Part shown: positions 24,381-36,556 of the stretch, one piece after another
Layout: each line of letters starts with the position of its first letter
Numbering within the stretch: the stretch's first letter is position 1
NCBI GenBank assembly: GCA_022813625.1
Contig: JAKLMB010000054.1
Coordinates: 36,341 to 100,340 of the forward strand
Direction: 5' to 3'
From: Aaosphaeria pasadenensis
Taxonomy: Eukaryota; Ascomycota; Dothideomycetes; Pleosporales
DNA: 64,000 bases
Made by a program: the position numbers and the translations under genes
Notes under the pieces: model-generated
The model's database searches: none
Told to the model about the DNA's origin: nothing
Seen by the model: the letters and a program-made list of their open reading frames with translations, nothing else

Positions 24381-27310
24381 CCTGTCGAGATTGAGCTGAA
24401 GTCGTGGAAGTAGCAGCAGTAGCGGAGAGAGAGTGTGTGTGTGTGAATGAGCGTGCGTAGAACGGTGGGTAGGTGCAGAGGGACTGCCGGGTTCGGTGTC
24501 GGAGTTAGTGCTCGCAGGAGGGTATAAAGGATATGACAATGACAACAGAAGAGGGAAAAGAGGGAACGCAGCCGAAGCGAAAGTAGTGAGAGAGTGTGTG
24601 TGGAAAGGGCGACGACAGGTCGCGAATGGCGAGGGAGGACGTTGGTTATGAGTAAGTGGTTAAGTAAGGAGTTAAATAAGAGGAGACGAAGACGAAGACG
24701 AAGAAGAAACAGGAGGGAGGGTCAAGGGGAAGAGGAGGGAGTGAGTGAGTGAGTGAGTGAGTGAGTGTGTGTATGTGGGTGGGTGTGCGTGTGTAAGTGT
24801 GCGTGTGTGTGTGTGGAGGTGGAGGTGGAAGTGAGATGTGGATGGATGATGGATGTTGGATGTTGGATGATGTTGGGTGTCGAAAGCGTCTGGGGCGGAG
24901 GAGGAAGGCAGGCGGCGGCAGTAGACAGTAACTAGTAGACTAGTGTTTCGAAGGCGCGCGACAGGGCTGTACCGTACACTATAAATGTATTGAATGTACA
25001 GTACTGTTTCAAGTCTGACGACGAGAGAAGGAGAAGAAGGAGAAGGAGAAGGAGAAAACAAAGACCCGATCCAGGTCCAGGTCCAGGTTCAGGTCCAGAT
25101 CAAGTAAAGATTAAGATACCAATGCAGACACAGGAACGGAGGAGCGGTCGGGATAAAATTACTCGGGATATGTGTGCACGGAGGAGGAGTATATAGGTAG
25201 GTAGTTACGAGTATTACTCCGTATAGAGAGAGAGACAGAGAGACAGAGGGAGAATTGGAGAGATGAGGAGTTGGAGTAAGAGTAAGAGTAAAACTTCCTA
25301 TTAAAAGGTGATATCTGAGGTATTACACAGTAGGGACTCGGTAATTAATGAAATGGATTCGTAAAATACGTTTGCTTTTGCCATCAACCTCTGATTAATA
25401 ATTCAGAAGCTTCATCCATTGTACCTCGTAAGTGTAGGTAGTCAGTTAGAATGGATGTACAAGTACGGAGTACTTCCGTAATGTAATCAAAACCATTCCA
25501 TCTCTTGGAGCTTTTCGCAGTCATCGAACAAACACGTTGCAATGGAAACGATTTGCCTCACCAATTCAATCATGTTTCCTTGCCATCATTCGCAGGTAGG
25601 TGATGACCAGTAATCAGAGAGACCGAGTTAATATCAAGGTATAAACGGGCACGCTGTGAACAAGCACGCGATCCGTCGGAGAGTGAGACGGAGGCGGCGG
25701 CTAGGCCCAGCGGCGGTCATACACTCTGAACAAGTTTTCATTCCCAGAATCCACCACATGATTGTATATGTACATACTACAACGTACACACGAGGACGTC
25801 CACACATACATGCTGTGTACGGCTCCATATAAAGATTTCTTATGGCCAGGCATGACGGGGTAGTCATGCGACCCCTTTGTCGCCATGGTGAGCTGGCACT
25901 GCATTCAAGTTCAATCTCTGTCCTGCTGTCTTATTATGACAAGTCCAGACCAAAGTGCTCCTGCTCGTACTCGGCAGTACTTGTGACTGGTACTTGTAAT
26001 TAGTGGTACATACCGGTACATAGGTACATATGACCCTGTAGCAGTTTGCTTCGGGATATGAACTGGTGTGTGTAGTATTATTACAGGTACTACTCCGTAC
26101 TTGTGAGCCGTACTTGTGAGTATTAGTACTAGTCATTGTCCTTGTTCAGGCGGTTATAGCAGCCACCTACGTTCGTTCACAGTGCAATCTACCTGAAAAC
26201 CGGCTGGGCGTCTGACGTTCTGCCTCCTGCATTTTGGCACTGTCTGGTCTCGCGAACAAGATTATTACAGTCCGATACGATACTGTGTACACAGTACTTG
26301 CAGTCCTCACCCTAAATATAGCCTGGACGGCCTCCGAGCTCACGGCCAATATTATAACTAATCAATTGCACACACTCCAACCCATCATGTCCTTGCGTAC
26401 TGACTTACGAGCATGCTTGACAACAACCTGCTAGATGGAATGCACATTATCTACTTGTTTGTCACAGGTTTATTTATCACTAATTATTGACAAAAGCACA
26501 CTTGTTTCCCATGTGCCTGCAAAGTCCTAGTCAAGCACCTTACATCTAAGTTCTAATACATCAAAATCTCCTGACAAATCAAACACCCACTCGATGGTTT
26601 CATGCACACCATCCGTACGACACGCAGGATTCGTCTCAATCTCACCAACTCTATCTATCGGGTGTTTCAATCTTAGAGAAGTGCATTGTGATAAAGGGTT
26701 GTATTAAGGGTAGAGAGATATCAAAGATAATCCGCAGGTTCGTGTCAATATCGGTGTCGGACGGACATTATGGTCACGTCATCGTTGGCCCAATCCACCC
26801 AGCAAGGGGAAATGCAGACAATCGACCGGCGGCCGAGTCAGAGCCATGACATGTATACATTCAAGTCTACTCTTATGATGCTACACACTTACTTGTCTCT
26901 ACAATATGCAGCACAAAGGGACGGTTTGCCATTGTAGCCGTAGAGCGGGCGAGGTTAGTCCTGTCCATACTATCGATGCTCCTACTCACAATGCCCAAAT
27001 ATAGTACGAGGATTGTGACACGAACCCATCTTGCCTGGCCGTTCGCCCCGCCTCCAACTTATCGTTCATTACTGTCGACAGATACAAGGTAGCCGACGGA
27101 TAGACCCTTGGCCTGCCAGACGTCTATCATCATCCATCACGATCTCGAGTCGGCAAGGTAGAGCAAGAACCTGGGAAGATTTACACATGCCTGTGTGCAG
27201 TTTGGGAAGCTTGAAATTCTATTCATCATCTTACGTATCTACAAAGAAGTGGAAAGCTCCATCCGTCGACCTGACAGGCCTCAGCGTCCTCATTTCTCAG
27301 AACCAATCCT
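24381..27310. other. 2.9-kb gene-free region upstream of the CDC4-type gene
   Basis: Contains the CDC4-type promoter with GAGT and purine-rich simple repeats (24.7-25.1 kb), then three TACTCCGTA/TACGGAGTA nonamers at 25215, 25464 and 26091. No coding region or RNA gene was recognised on either strand. Confidence 0.5.
24739..24766. repeat. (GAGT)n microsatellite
   Basis: About six GAGT units followed by GT-rich sequence, in the leader/promoter of the minus-strand CDC4-type gene. Confidence 0.85.
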
Positions 27311-28206
27311 TCAGCAGCTGACTGGTGCTGGTCCAGGAACAGTGTAAGAGTTGAAGTTGTTATAGATGTTGGCGGTGTAGCCTGGATCGGATGCCTTCAC
27401 GTGACCAGGGATCTTGACACCGCTGAACGTCTTGGAGCCGCCGCCAGTGACCTTGATCTGTGCGCAAGAGATGTAGAATTGAGGGGTCGATCCTGGATTG
27501 TGGATGGCGAGCTGCTCAATGCGGAGGAGGTAGTCTCCAGCGGGGATGCATGACGGGATGTTGGCCGAGTAGGTGGTGCTCAAATCCCATGTGCCTCCAG
27601 GGAACTTAGGTCCGATCTCCTTGAACTTGAACCAGTCACCACTGCCGTCAGATGCAGCGGCATCGGCCACCTTGCTCAGATAGCTGGGAAGGATAGTCAG
27701 CATCACGTGTTTACTCTTACATGTGAGGGTCGCCTCAGAGATGGACTCACAATGATACAGGACCTTGGTGGTAGACAGCAATGTCCGATGTGAACGAGAA
27801 CGAAGACCCTGCGGCGACACTCACTGTCGTTGTGCCCCCGCTGCTTCCGCCGCCAACATTGCAGCGAAGGTCCTTGTCCGCGAGGTCCGTTACGGGAGAG
27901 TTGTTGTTCGTGTTCTTGCGGATGTTTTGGTAGACGGCTCCTTTGACACCATTGGCGGTCAACTGCTGGAAGATGTCTTGAAATGGCATGTTAGCACCGA
28001 GTCCCTTCGTTGGTAGTTTACGCAGGCCGACTCTCGTCGATACAGGACAGAAACGAAATGATTTTCGCCTCCTTTCAAGAAGGTACAACACAAAAGACAT
28101 GACTCTCGAACCATTGCAGAACTACTAGGAAGATAATCCACATACAGTGACCGTTGACAGCGTTCAACAAGAGCGAGGCGGCAGCGATGACAGAGAAAGA
28201 CTTCAT
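27311..28206 (-). CDS. AA9 lytic polysaccharide monooxygenase
   Basis: Complement of 27311-27683, 27751-27976 and 28146-28206, giving 219 residues. It is a secreted copper enzyme that oxidatively cleaves cellulose or related glucans. The signal peptide (residues 1-19, ending NAVNG) would leave His20 as the mature N-terminal copper ligand. The second ligand is H90 in VYHQGPVSFY. The axial Tyr is Y166, with H157 and Q164 in the typical H-x6-Q-x-Y spacing (AIHNPGSTPQFY). The mature enzyme is about 200 residues and has no cellulose-binding module or GPI tail. The first exon encodes little more than the signal peptide and His1, with the copper-ligand codon next to the intron. Family AA9 (formerly GH61) is clear; regioselectivity is not. 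Confidence 0.94.
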
Positions 28207-30492
28207 GATTGCGATCAGGTGTATAGTCGAGATGCTGGAGGATACTCGAAATTCATTGAGATCTGCGCGTTCCTATCCCCTTCTTATACACATTTTCTTC
28301 GCACACCCACTGCCCAAAATGGTATTACCCACAGGGAGAATGTAACCTCCTCCAAGGGGCGGGCAATCCCATCCAGAACACTGGAATCTTGTCCATCTCT
28401 CGCTCCGGCGACTTCGACACACGCTATTCAGCTTGACAAGGGTGACAACTCCCCTCTCATCCCACTCACCTATTACGCCTATGGGAGGAAACCTAGCTTT
28501 GCAACCTGATATTATATATCATCCTGGGGTTGAGGTGTGGTAAAGTCTCCAGATAGCCTATAGGCGGGTTGGGGGCTTCTCCACCTATTAACATCCTTGC
28601 CCTATTCCTCAGGTTAAGCTTTTTGTATAACCAGGTCAGGTATATGAAAGGGTCGGGCAAGGTAAAGTGCATACCCACCTCGTTGACATCGCAAATTACA
28701 CATACACGGCGCCTTACTCGAGGTGGCGAAAGTGCCAAATAGGTTATTGTAAATTCTAAGCCAGTGTAGTCCAGATTGCCTACTTGGCTGCCCGACCAGA
28801 CTCAGGGCCTATATTGCATGTTCTCCACCCCAGATGTATATGCAGCCATGGCCATATCGTTCCATTTCACCACCGACATGAGAAAGGTAAATCTTAAACT
28901 TTCCGCTTGAATGTGCACATAGTATGGGGGACAAAATGGGTGCCAAATAAACGAGAGCCTAGGTACGCCACATAAGGCTATTGAAGCGAAAAGGCGGGGT
29001 GCAGCGCTCCATCTGGTGTGTGGATGGGGATAAATCAAACAGAGGCGTGTGACGCAGAGCAAACAAACCCCCGAATAGATTAAACGCAATATATCCGCAC
29101 CCCTGACGTTTGTAGCAGAGAAACGCCCACAAAAACCGGCGTATACGGCCCGCAGACAGAAATTAAAAGGATGAGGTTGTAACCCGGGAACGATACCGTC
29201 GGCGGAAGTTACTTCCTGCAGTCTTTTGACTAGTTCCTGGAATATGTCCATGCATTGTAATATCGAGACTTCGAATTGTGTGATTGACGAAATGTGCACA
29301 TCATTGGCGCCATAACGGCTGTGATGTCAGCCATGGAGAAGAAGAGATTGAACAGAAAGCAGAAACGGTGGCGCCCATACATACAACGAGAAGCAAGAGA
29401 CGCACTGAGCTGAGAGGCTCTTGGTCTGACTACAGAATACTTGTAGCTATAAAATGTCAGAGGGCCAGCTTTGCCCTTCGGTGAGCAAAAGGGCGAGCGA
29501 AGATCTGCTAGTGTTGTCTGCAGCAAACGAGGCATATCGCTCATATATTACCCGAATTGCAATAGTCAGTGATAACATTGGTGGTGTAGTTCACTGAGTA
29601 CTGTTCGCGGTGGAGTTGATGCTGATCGGAAGATGACTCCATAGGTATAGCCACCGGTCGGATCAGGAGCCTACCTTGTCCGAACAGGTCGGCAGGACCA
29701 ATCTGTTGTCTACCTGAGTAGAGAGGAGATAAATATGCCTAACGTCCCCCCGGATGTGTGTTCTTGTAAATATTCGCTCGTCGTGCTCGTGATCATGACT
29801 CTTTCCCTCGACTTCGAATTATCTTGTCAAAAGCATACGACGTCGGCGAGAAAAGATTAAGAACTATTTTCTGTTAATTGTCACATCATAATACTACAGG
29901 TGAGGATAGCTACAGTGATTTTTACTAATGAGTCACCAGCTAATTACCTGGTTCACGAGTACCGGTGCATATCCACATCGTATCTACCTACCTACCTACC
30001 TATAGGTACCTAAACACCAACTTGGGATCTTTACAAAGATTGATGATGATGGTGAGAGAGGGTTTTGCTCACATAAATCACGAAAATTCCAATTGAATCT
30101 TAGGGTGTCTTTGTGAGAGAAGTATTAGTATCGTATTCGCCCACTAGGCTCTGAACATGTTCAATCACCATTTGGGTTGTAGGTAAGGTGAAGAATTATC
30201 AGCATCCACTTGACTGTAGTCTGGACTCTGTGGATGTAGGTGTAGGTGATGGGGACTTCCAGATATCGCCTAGTGTATCACGCAATCTAGACTAACCGAA
30301 TTCGGGTTGTGGACAGCTCCGATTTCCAATTGTTTGTGAGGTGGAGGCACGGAGGCGCGGGAGGGGAGGTGGGAGGCTTCCACTAACTAAAGGCATTATT
30401 GAACAAACCGATTATAAAATAATGTCGCTTCATTCCCTTCAACTATCTGTGTGTCTGGTACATGCACCGCAGCACTGCTCTATCCTCCCACG
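28207..30492. other. 2.3-kb gene-free region between AA9 and the cysA-like gene
   Basis: Divergent upstream regions of the AA9 and acyltransferase genes. A CTAC repeat with TAGGTACC lies at 29984-30012 and a TATAAAAT box at 30413-30420. No other gene was recognised. Confidence 0.5.
30413..30420 (+). promoter_or_regulatory. TATA box of the cysA-like gene
   Basis: TATAAAAT lies about 73 bp upstream of the chosen ATG at 30493, a suitable distance for a short leader. Confidence 0.5.
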
Positions 30493-32160
30493 ATGAGCAT
30501 ACCTCGAAGGATTGTCGCGGCAGCTCGCCAACCCATTCATCATAGCTCGGTCCTCCGCATTTCCACCCCACAACCTCCGAAGCCTTCGTCATTGCTCTTC
30601 ATACGACCCAAGTCGAGTACATCTAGGAGGTTCCATCAGCATGCGACACGCAGCTCTCAGCAGACTGTAGTTACGCCTGAATCCACGAACCCTGCGCTAT
30701 CGTTTCCTTGCCTCGACGCCGTAGAATCTCGATCGGCCTCTTTATCACAGTCCCGCCGTTCACTATCTGGTCCCGAACCTTCATATACCTCTGGAAAACA
30801 TCTCGATTTTCGATCCCGCGAACCTCTACTCCTAGACTGGGGGGGCATACTTCCGGATTTCAACATCGCGTATGAGGCTTGGGGAACTTTGAACAAGGAC
30901 AGGAGCAATGCGATATTGCTACATACTGGGCTTTCGGCGTCGAGCCATGCACACAGCACAGAAGCCAATCCCCAACCCGGCTGGTGGGAGAAGTTCATTG
31001 GCTCTGGAAAACCGCTGGATACAGATAAATACTTTGTCATTTGCACCAACGTCATCGGCGGGTGCTATGGATCCACCGGTCCTTCTTCCATCGATCCAGC
31101 AAACGGAGAACGATATGCGACAAGATTTCCCATTCTCACAATGGAGGACATGGTTCGTGCGCAATTTCGACTATTGGACTCGTTAGGAATCGACACATTG
31201 TATGCCAGTGTTGGCTCGAGTATGGGGGGCATGCAAAGTCTAGCTGCGGGTGTCCTCTTCCCAGAGCGCGTCCGGCGCATCGTCAGTATCAGTGGTTGTG
31301 CGCGTAGCCATCCTTACAGCATCGCGATGCGACACACACAGCGACAAGGTAAGTCGCAGAACAGAGACTGTGGAATGAAACGTACATCATAATCATTTAC
31401 AACGATTGACTAATCTACAGTGCTTATGATGGATCCGAATTGGGCGCGGGGATTTTATTACGACGGCATCCCTCCACACGGGGGAATGAAGCTAGCCCGC
31501 GAAATCGCAACAGTTACGTACCGGAGTGGCCCCGAATGGGAGCAACGTTTTGGACGCCGGCGCGCGGACCCTTCCCGTCCGCCAGCGCTATGTCCTGACT
31601 TCCTCATCGAAACGTATCTTGATCACGCCGGAGAAAAGTGGTGTCTCGAGTATGATCCGAACAGTTTGTTGTATGTCTCCAAGGCAATGGACTTATTCGA
31701 CCTCGGACAGGAGCACCGCAATCGCATCAACAAGGTCAGGCAAGAGAACAACGGCAAGCTGCAAGCTTTCAAGGAGGGCAAAGGAGTCGACAGCACGGCG
31801 AATGGTGATGTCTGCAATCTGACTCTTCCCGATCAGCCCTATGAAGAAAAGGAACAGCCAGCAGATGTCGCGGCGGTGGATGGTAAGGATGGTGTTGGGG
31901 CTCCCGACAGCGAACCACCCCCGGATCTGGTTGCCGGCCTGAAGCCTCTCGCGAACACCCCGGCCTTGGTATTGGGTGTTGCCAGCGACATATTGTTTCC
32001 CGCATGGCAACAGCGTGAGATTGCCAACACGCTGAAGCGCACCGGAAATCGCAATGTGACGCATGTAGAACTTGGAGAGGAAATGTCCCTGTTTGGGCAC
32101 GATACATTCTTGCTGGATCTCGAGAACGTGGGTGGGGCGGTGAAGCGCTTCCTGGGATGA
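30493..32160 (+). CDS. cysA: Serine O-acyltransferase of the MetX fold (CysA/Cys2 type)
   Basis: Exons 30493-31348 and 31421-32160 give 531 residues. This MetX-fold (alpha/beta-hydrolase) family includes homoserine O-acetyltransferases and the fungal serine O-acyltransferases Aspergillus CysA and fission yeast Cys2, which activate serine for cysteine synthesis. The GPSSIDP segment after NVIGGCYGSTGPSS is the feature I associate with serine rather than homoserine enzymes. The nucleophile is S243 in GSSMGG. A conserved tail contains FGHDTFLLD with the catalytic His. The first about 70 residues are rich in Arg, Ser and Thr with few acids, which fits a mitochondrial presequence. A low-complexity acidic insert lies near residues 425-455. 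The donor acyl group (acetyl or succinyl) cannot be told from sequence. Confidence 0.85.
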
Positions 32161-33573
32161 TCGGCCATCGAGAGATGAAAAGTTGCCCGCTTGAGGTTGA
32201 TGCGGGATGTGACCCTAGGTGCTTATTTTTTTATGTGCTTACTTTCCCTTCATGCTATACTTCAACTACTGCGGCATCTCGATTGCATCTATTCAGGTAC
32301 CTGCTTTCAAATATTTGCCGTGGGCTGCGGCCCTCTCCTAGCACCATCTGTTTATTGTAGCGTTCTGCATCTGCTGGCGTCCACCAAACCTTGGAAAAGA
32401 AAATCGCTTGTACGGAGTACTGTGAATCTTTCGTCGTTCTGGTGCGGGGATGTCTCAAACCCAAGCGATCAAGTCCATTCAATCTGAATCAGGCGTCCCG
32501 ATTTGGCACACATACTACATAGTATCGCACGCACAGTCGGGCTTTTGGATCTCTTGTCCTCTTTCCATTACATCGGGTGTTGTCAAGGTGAAGGAGCAAC
32601 TGCAGCAGCCTACGACGACGGGGACGTCAGCATCGGAGGGTATGAGGCGCACGAAATAGAAACCCGACGATCTCTCATGTTCGACCACTGAGAGATTGAT
32701 GGAGCGTGTCACCTTCGCGCTTGAGTGGATCTTCAGATTGGAAATGGGAGATACACAGCTATTTACTGCGGGCATGAGGCAAAGCGGCGACCTTAATGAG
32801 GCAGGTCTGGGTTTTAGAAATCCGAGTCCGACCGTAACGATCGCCCATACGGGAACACGAAGATGCATTATCCACTTAGCCTCACCAGCCATAGGGTACG
32901 GTACCTTGGTAGTTACCTTTTGCACTGTGCACCCTGTCTGTATTGCTATTCCCAGCTCATTTGCAGCCAGAACTTGCAACCATTTCCATCGTTAGTAGGA
33001 GATTAGCTTCGCCATCTTCCTTTCAACGGTTGGAACTTGGCCCCTTTCAATTCTTCTTGTGCACCGTACCCCTTGTGATTGTGCTGTGGCCCCCCTGTCA
33101 TTGGCGTCCATGATCCATGATCCATCCATCCATCCCTCCCTCCCAAGCAAAGCAAAGGATGCAAAGCCCCCCTTGTTGATACTTTTTGTTACTCCCCGAT
33201 TTCCCCTCCCAGTAACTACGGGCCCGTTCTTACGCCCAGAGATTGTAGATCGCTATCCCCATTCTAGCTCGTACTCTGTGCTCGAGAGCCGTTGATTCGC
33301 TCCCATTTCCAATTCATGTCTGTCCATACCCTTGCTCGGTCAATGATCCACCCATAACATATAACCCTTCCAGCGTTGCGGCGTTCTCACATCCAGCAGC
33401 GTTCATTCATATTTCTGGCTCGCTCCCCCGCGACCAATTGAGCTTTTTCTATTCATTTCTTTCAGTCTTCCTTCTTTCTTTCCAGTATACCCAGTCCGAA
33501 AAACGCCCGCAGTGACGTATTTCGCGACACAGCACTCCGTACGTCAACGTACTCAACCCAAGCCACTCCAGCA
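32161..33573. other. 1.4-kb gene-free region
   Basis: 3' flank of the acyltransferase and promoter of the MFS gene. A TACGGAGTA nonamer lies at 32411. Several overlapping short frames occur on both strands near 32.5-33.0 kb, none with family resemblance. Confidence 0.5.
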
Positions 33574-35419
33574 ATGGCTACCCAGCACCCCAATGACAGC
33601 TCGGATAAGCTCCAGGCCGAGTTGACGAACAATGAGGTTCTGTCCATCGCTGCCAGTCAAGCGAGCGACGAACAGCGAACTCTTTGGCAGAATGTCAAGA
33701 AATATCGCAAAGTCGTCGGGTACACATTTTGCATAACTTCAGCCATTCTGCTTTACGGTTACGATAATGTGGTTGTTGGCACCGTCTCTGCAATGCCCAT
33801 TTTCCAGTATGTCCCCCAATATCTTATGTCCTCGTCAATTTGTATTACGCCCAACATCTCATAATGTTTTTCCACTACATTGTCTCAATCCACGGCTCTG
33901 CAGCTTGGGGATGAGCCGGCTCCTATCGACAATGATTGTCGCATCTGCTGACCGACCTGTAGAAAAGACTTTGGTGTCGAGAACCCCGACTGGCATAAAG
34001 GCAGCAGATCTGACCCACGCTACATCCTCCCCTCAGATTGGTTGGCTCTCTGGAATGTTTCGTCGCCAATCGGCGCCATGATTGGTTCTATACTCGGCGC
34101 ATGGATGCAGGACCGCATCGGACGCCGTAGGGCGCTCGCCATCTCCAGCTTTCTATCCGCGGTCGCTGTCGCTATTATGTACGTCTCGTATCTGCCTGCA
34201 GATGTCAATGGCCGACGTGGATGTTTTTTCGCCGGCAAATTCGCCCAGGGAGCAGCTATTGGCGCAGTCATGGCTGCGGCTCAAACCTACATGTCTGAAA
34301 TCCTACCACCCTCACTCCGAGGTCCTGGAATGGCGTTCTTCCCCGTCTTTACTCTCCTCGGCCAATTGACCGGTGCTCTGGTAATCTATGGCGCGCTGGA
34401 TCAAACCAACGGTTATGCTGTTGTTTTTGGCTCACAGTGGCCATTTTCTTTTGTGCCCATTATTATCTCCTTCATCGTCCCAGAGTCCCCCACCTGGCTC
34501 GTCCGCAAGCGACTTTTTGATCAAGCCCTTGTAGCCCAAACACGCCTTGATCCCCCCGGCACAGACTCCAAAGGCACCGTCAACAAGATCCAAGCCGATA
34601 TAGAGCACGAGGAGTCCAACTCGGGTGCTACCTTTATGGAATGTTTCCACAAACGAAACTTCCGCCGTACCTTCATCGTTATGTGGGCAAACTCAATGCC
34701 GGCCATATTCGGTCTCCAGCTTCTGGCAAAGGCGAGCTACTTCTTGCAACTAGTTGGTATGAAGCCAAATAGCAGTATCATCTTCCTGATTCTCGGCATC
34801 GTCCTCGGTCTCCTTGCCAACGCCGCCAGCATTTATGTCATGTCGAGGATTGGAAGGCGACCCTTGATGATCTCCACGCTCCTCGTCGCCTCCCTGCTTT
34901 GGATGTCAATGGGAATCGCCAACTGCTTTAAGCTCGTCCCCGCGGTTACCAAGTAAGTCTAATATACTCTGATGATTACCCAGTAGCTCAAAGACAAATC
35001 ACTAACTCCGTACGTTTAGTTGGACCGCCGCTGCCATGATGATCACCATCGTTGTCTGTGGTGTAGGCGTATGGCCTTGCTCCTTCGCTGTCGCCGCCGA
35101 AACCTCTTCGCTCCAGCTCCGCTCCAAAGCCCAAGGAATTGGCTGGACAGTTTCAGCCTTCACATCTGCTGTTGCCGGAATCGCCTTGCCGTACATCTTC
35201 AACCCTGACCAGGGCAATCTTCGTGGAAAGGTCGGCTTTACCTACGTAGGCTCCTGCCTGCTTGCTGCAATTATTACATGGTTCATCGTCCCAGAGATGA
35301 AGGGAAGGACTGTCGCCGACATCGACAGGATGTTTGAACTAAATCTCCCTGCTAGGCAATTTAAGAACTGGAAGGCTTCGGAAAGGCAAGGTTCTGGTGA
35401 CCAGCAACCTTGGGTCTAA
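33574..35419 (+). CDS. MFS sugar-porter family transporter (alpha-glucoside permease-like)
   Basis: Exons 33574-33806, 33963-34952 and 35020-35419 give 540 residues. It is a 12-helix plasma-membrane transporter of the sugar-porter family. Visible signatures are GYDNVVVG in helix 1, DRIGRRRAL after helix 2, the PESPTWLVRK motif closing the first half, SRIGRRPLM in the second half and PEMKGRTVADIDRMF at the end of helix 12. PESPTWL and the C-terminal motif resemble fungal maltose/alpha-glucoside permeases more than hexose transporters, but the substrate is inferred. Intron 1 (156 nt) interrupts the loop after helix 1 and rejoins as FQKDFGVENPDW. The three exons join in frame without a break. 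Confidence 0.88.
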
Positions 35420-36556
35420 GGGATGTGGCTGGTTCATGTCTTTTTTCCATATCCTTCTCACGCGTAATGAGTCATTGCCACGTTAGTTTTACAACCCCCT
35501 TTCCCCTTCGCTGCTGTTTCTAGCCATCTGTACATATACAACGGCACAACCATGCCGGTTTGTCTTCTACTCACGAGCCAATGTTTGTTCATTTCCTTCT
35601 CATCAATGGCGTATCCATGTCGACCAGTTTTTTTCTTCTTCGAAAGTTTATCATACCCATCCCGCTATTTTACGCCTAGAAGTATTTACTGCCCTGTTCT
35701 CCGAGTTTGGCATGCGCACGGATCAAATCCAATGTTGGCAAAAGGTAGAGAAGCTAGCAAGAAATCAACAATATGTATCGTTAATATGCAGCCCTAGATT
35801 TCGCCAGTATGGATACGTTGCACCCTAGGATTCATTGACATTCGTGGGCTACTAATAATTACGACGGATACAATATCTCGACACCCCGTGCTGACCTGGG
35901 GACACTTTGTGGAGTGGTACCGCTTCAACGTAAATTATGATGATGGCATCTTCGAGTAAATTTGAGAATCACGCATCACATGAGGTAAAATGTACACCAC
36001 CTGACGCATCGATCCGCGCATGCGGTGTAAACCTAAGACGGCGTTTTATGCAGTACTGCCTCAGATCCCCATGCATTGTTTTGCAGCTGCTGACAATGCT
36101 GATCTTCGAGAAAAGGATATGGTGTCTTCATGCAGCTCCTTTCCCACTTGCGGGATGTCCGAGATCGTCATGGCATTCAAGATATCGGACAAGCGAAGAG
36201 GGTATGTGGGTAGGGATTATGTCCGTTATCAGTCGAGATTCCATGTATGCGGTGCATGGTGTTTCGCAAAGCTACGCGTCTTGCTGATTGAGTGTCCGTA
36301 GTAATACTTCATCAGGGCTATCACTCCCCTTGTCTGGACGAAATAGCATGCGTAACGTAATTGATCAAAGTATGAAAGATAATCGCATGTCTGTTAGGCT
36401 TTCTGGATATGAATGTTCGGGCTTCGATTTGTGGTAGCTTGGCCTTAATTGGGAGCATCTATTATGTATAGTTCTGAAGGAGCAGAATCTCAAGACAATG
36501 CCAGGACCATGGACGCCATTCATATTGCAAGCTCGTCAAATGTCATGATCTGGTCA
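35420..36556. other. 1.1-kb intergenic region between convergent MFS and Ku70 genes
   Basis: Only short frames without family resemblance. No RNA gene was recognised. Confidence 0.5.

Noticed and set aside
24381..25061. Long repetitive frames upstream of the CDC4-type gene, including an in-frame ATG at 24545
   Set aside because: The encoded sequence is driven by GAGT/CACA simple repeats. The shorter start MEQDDYFG gives a normal N-terminus.
32450..33000. Overlapping open frames on both strands between the acyltransferase and the MFS gene
   Set aside because: No recognisable motifs, no plausible splice extension and no codon pattern. Probably chance frames.
19090..35419. A secondary-metabolite or biomass-degradation cluster linking the carboxylesterase, AA9 enzyme and sugar transporter
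   Set aside because: The three genes are separated by unrelated housekeeping genes (CDC4-type, cysA-like) and long spacers, and share no promoter motif I could find.
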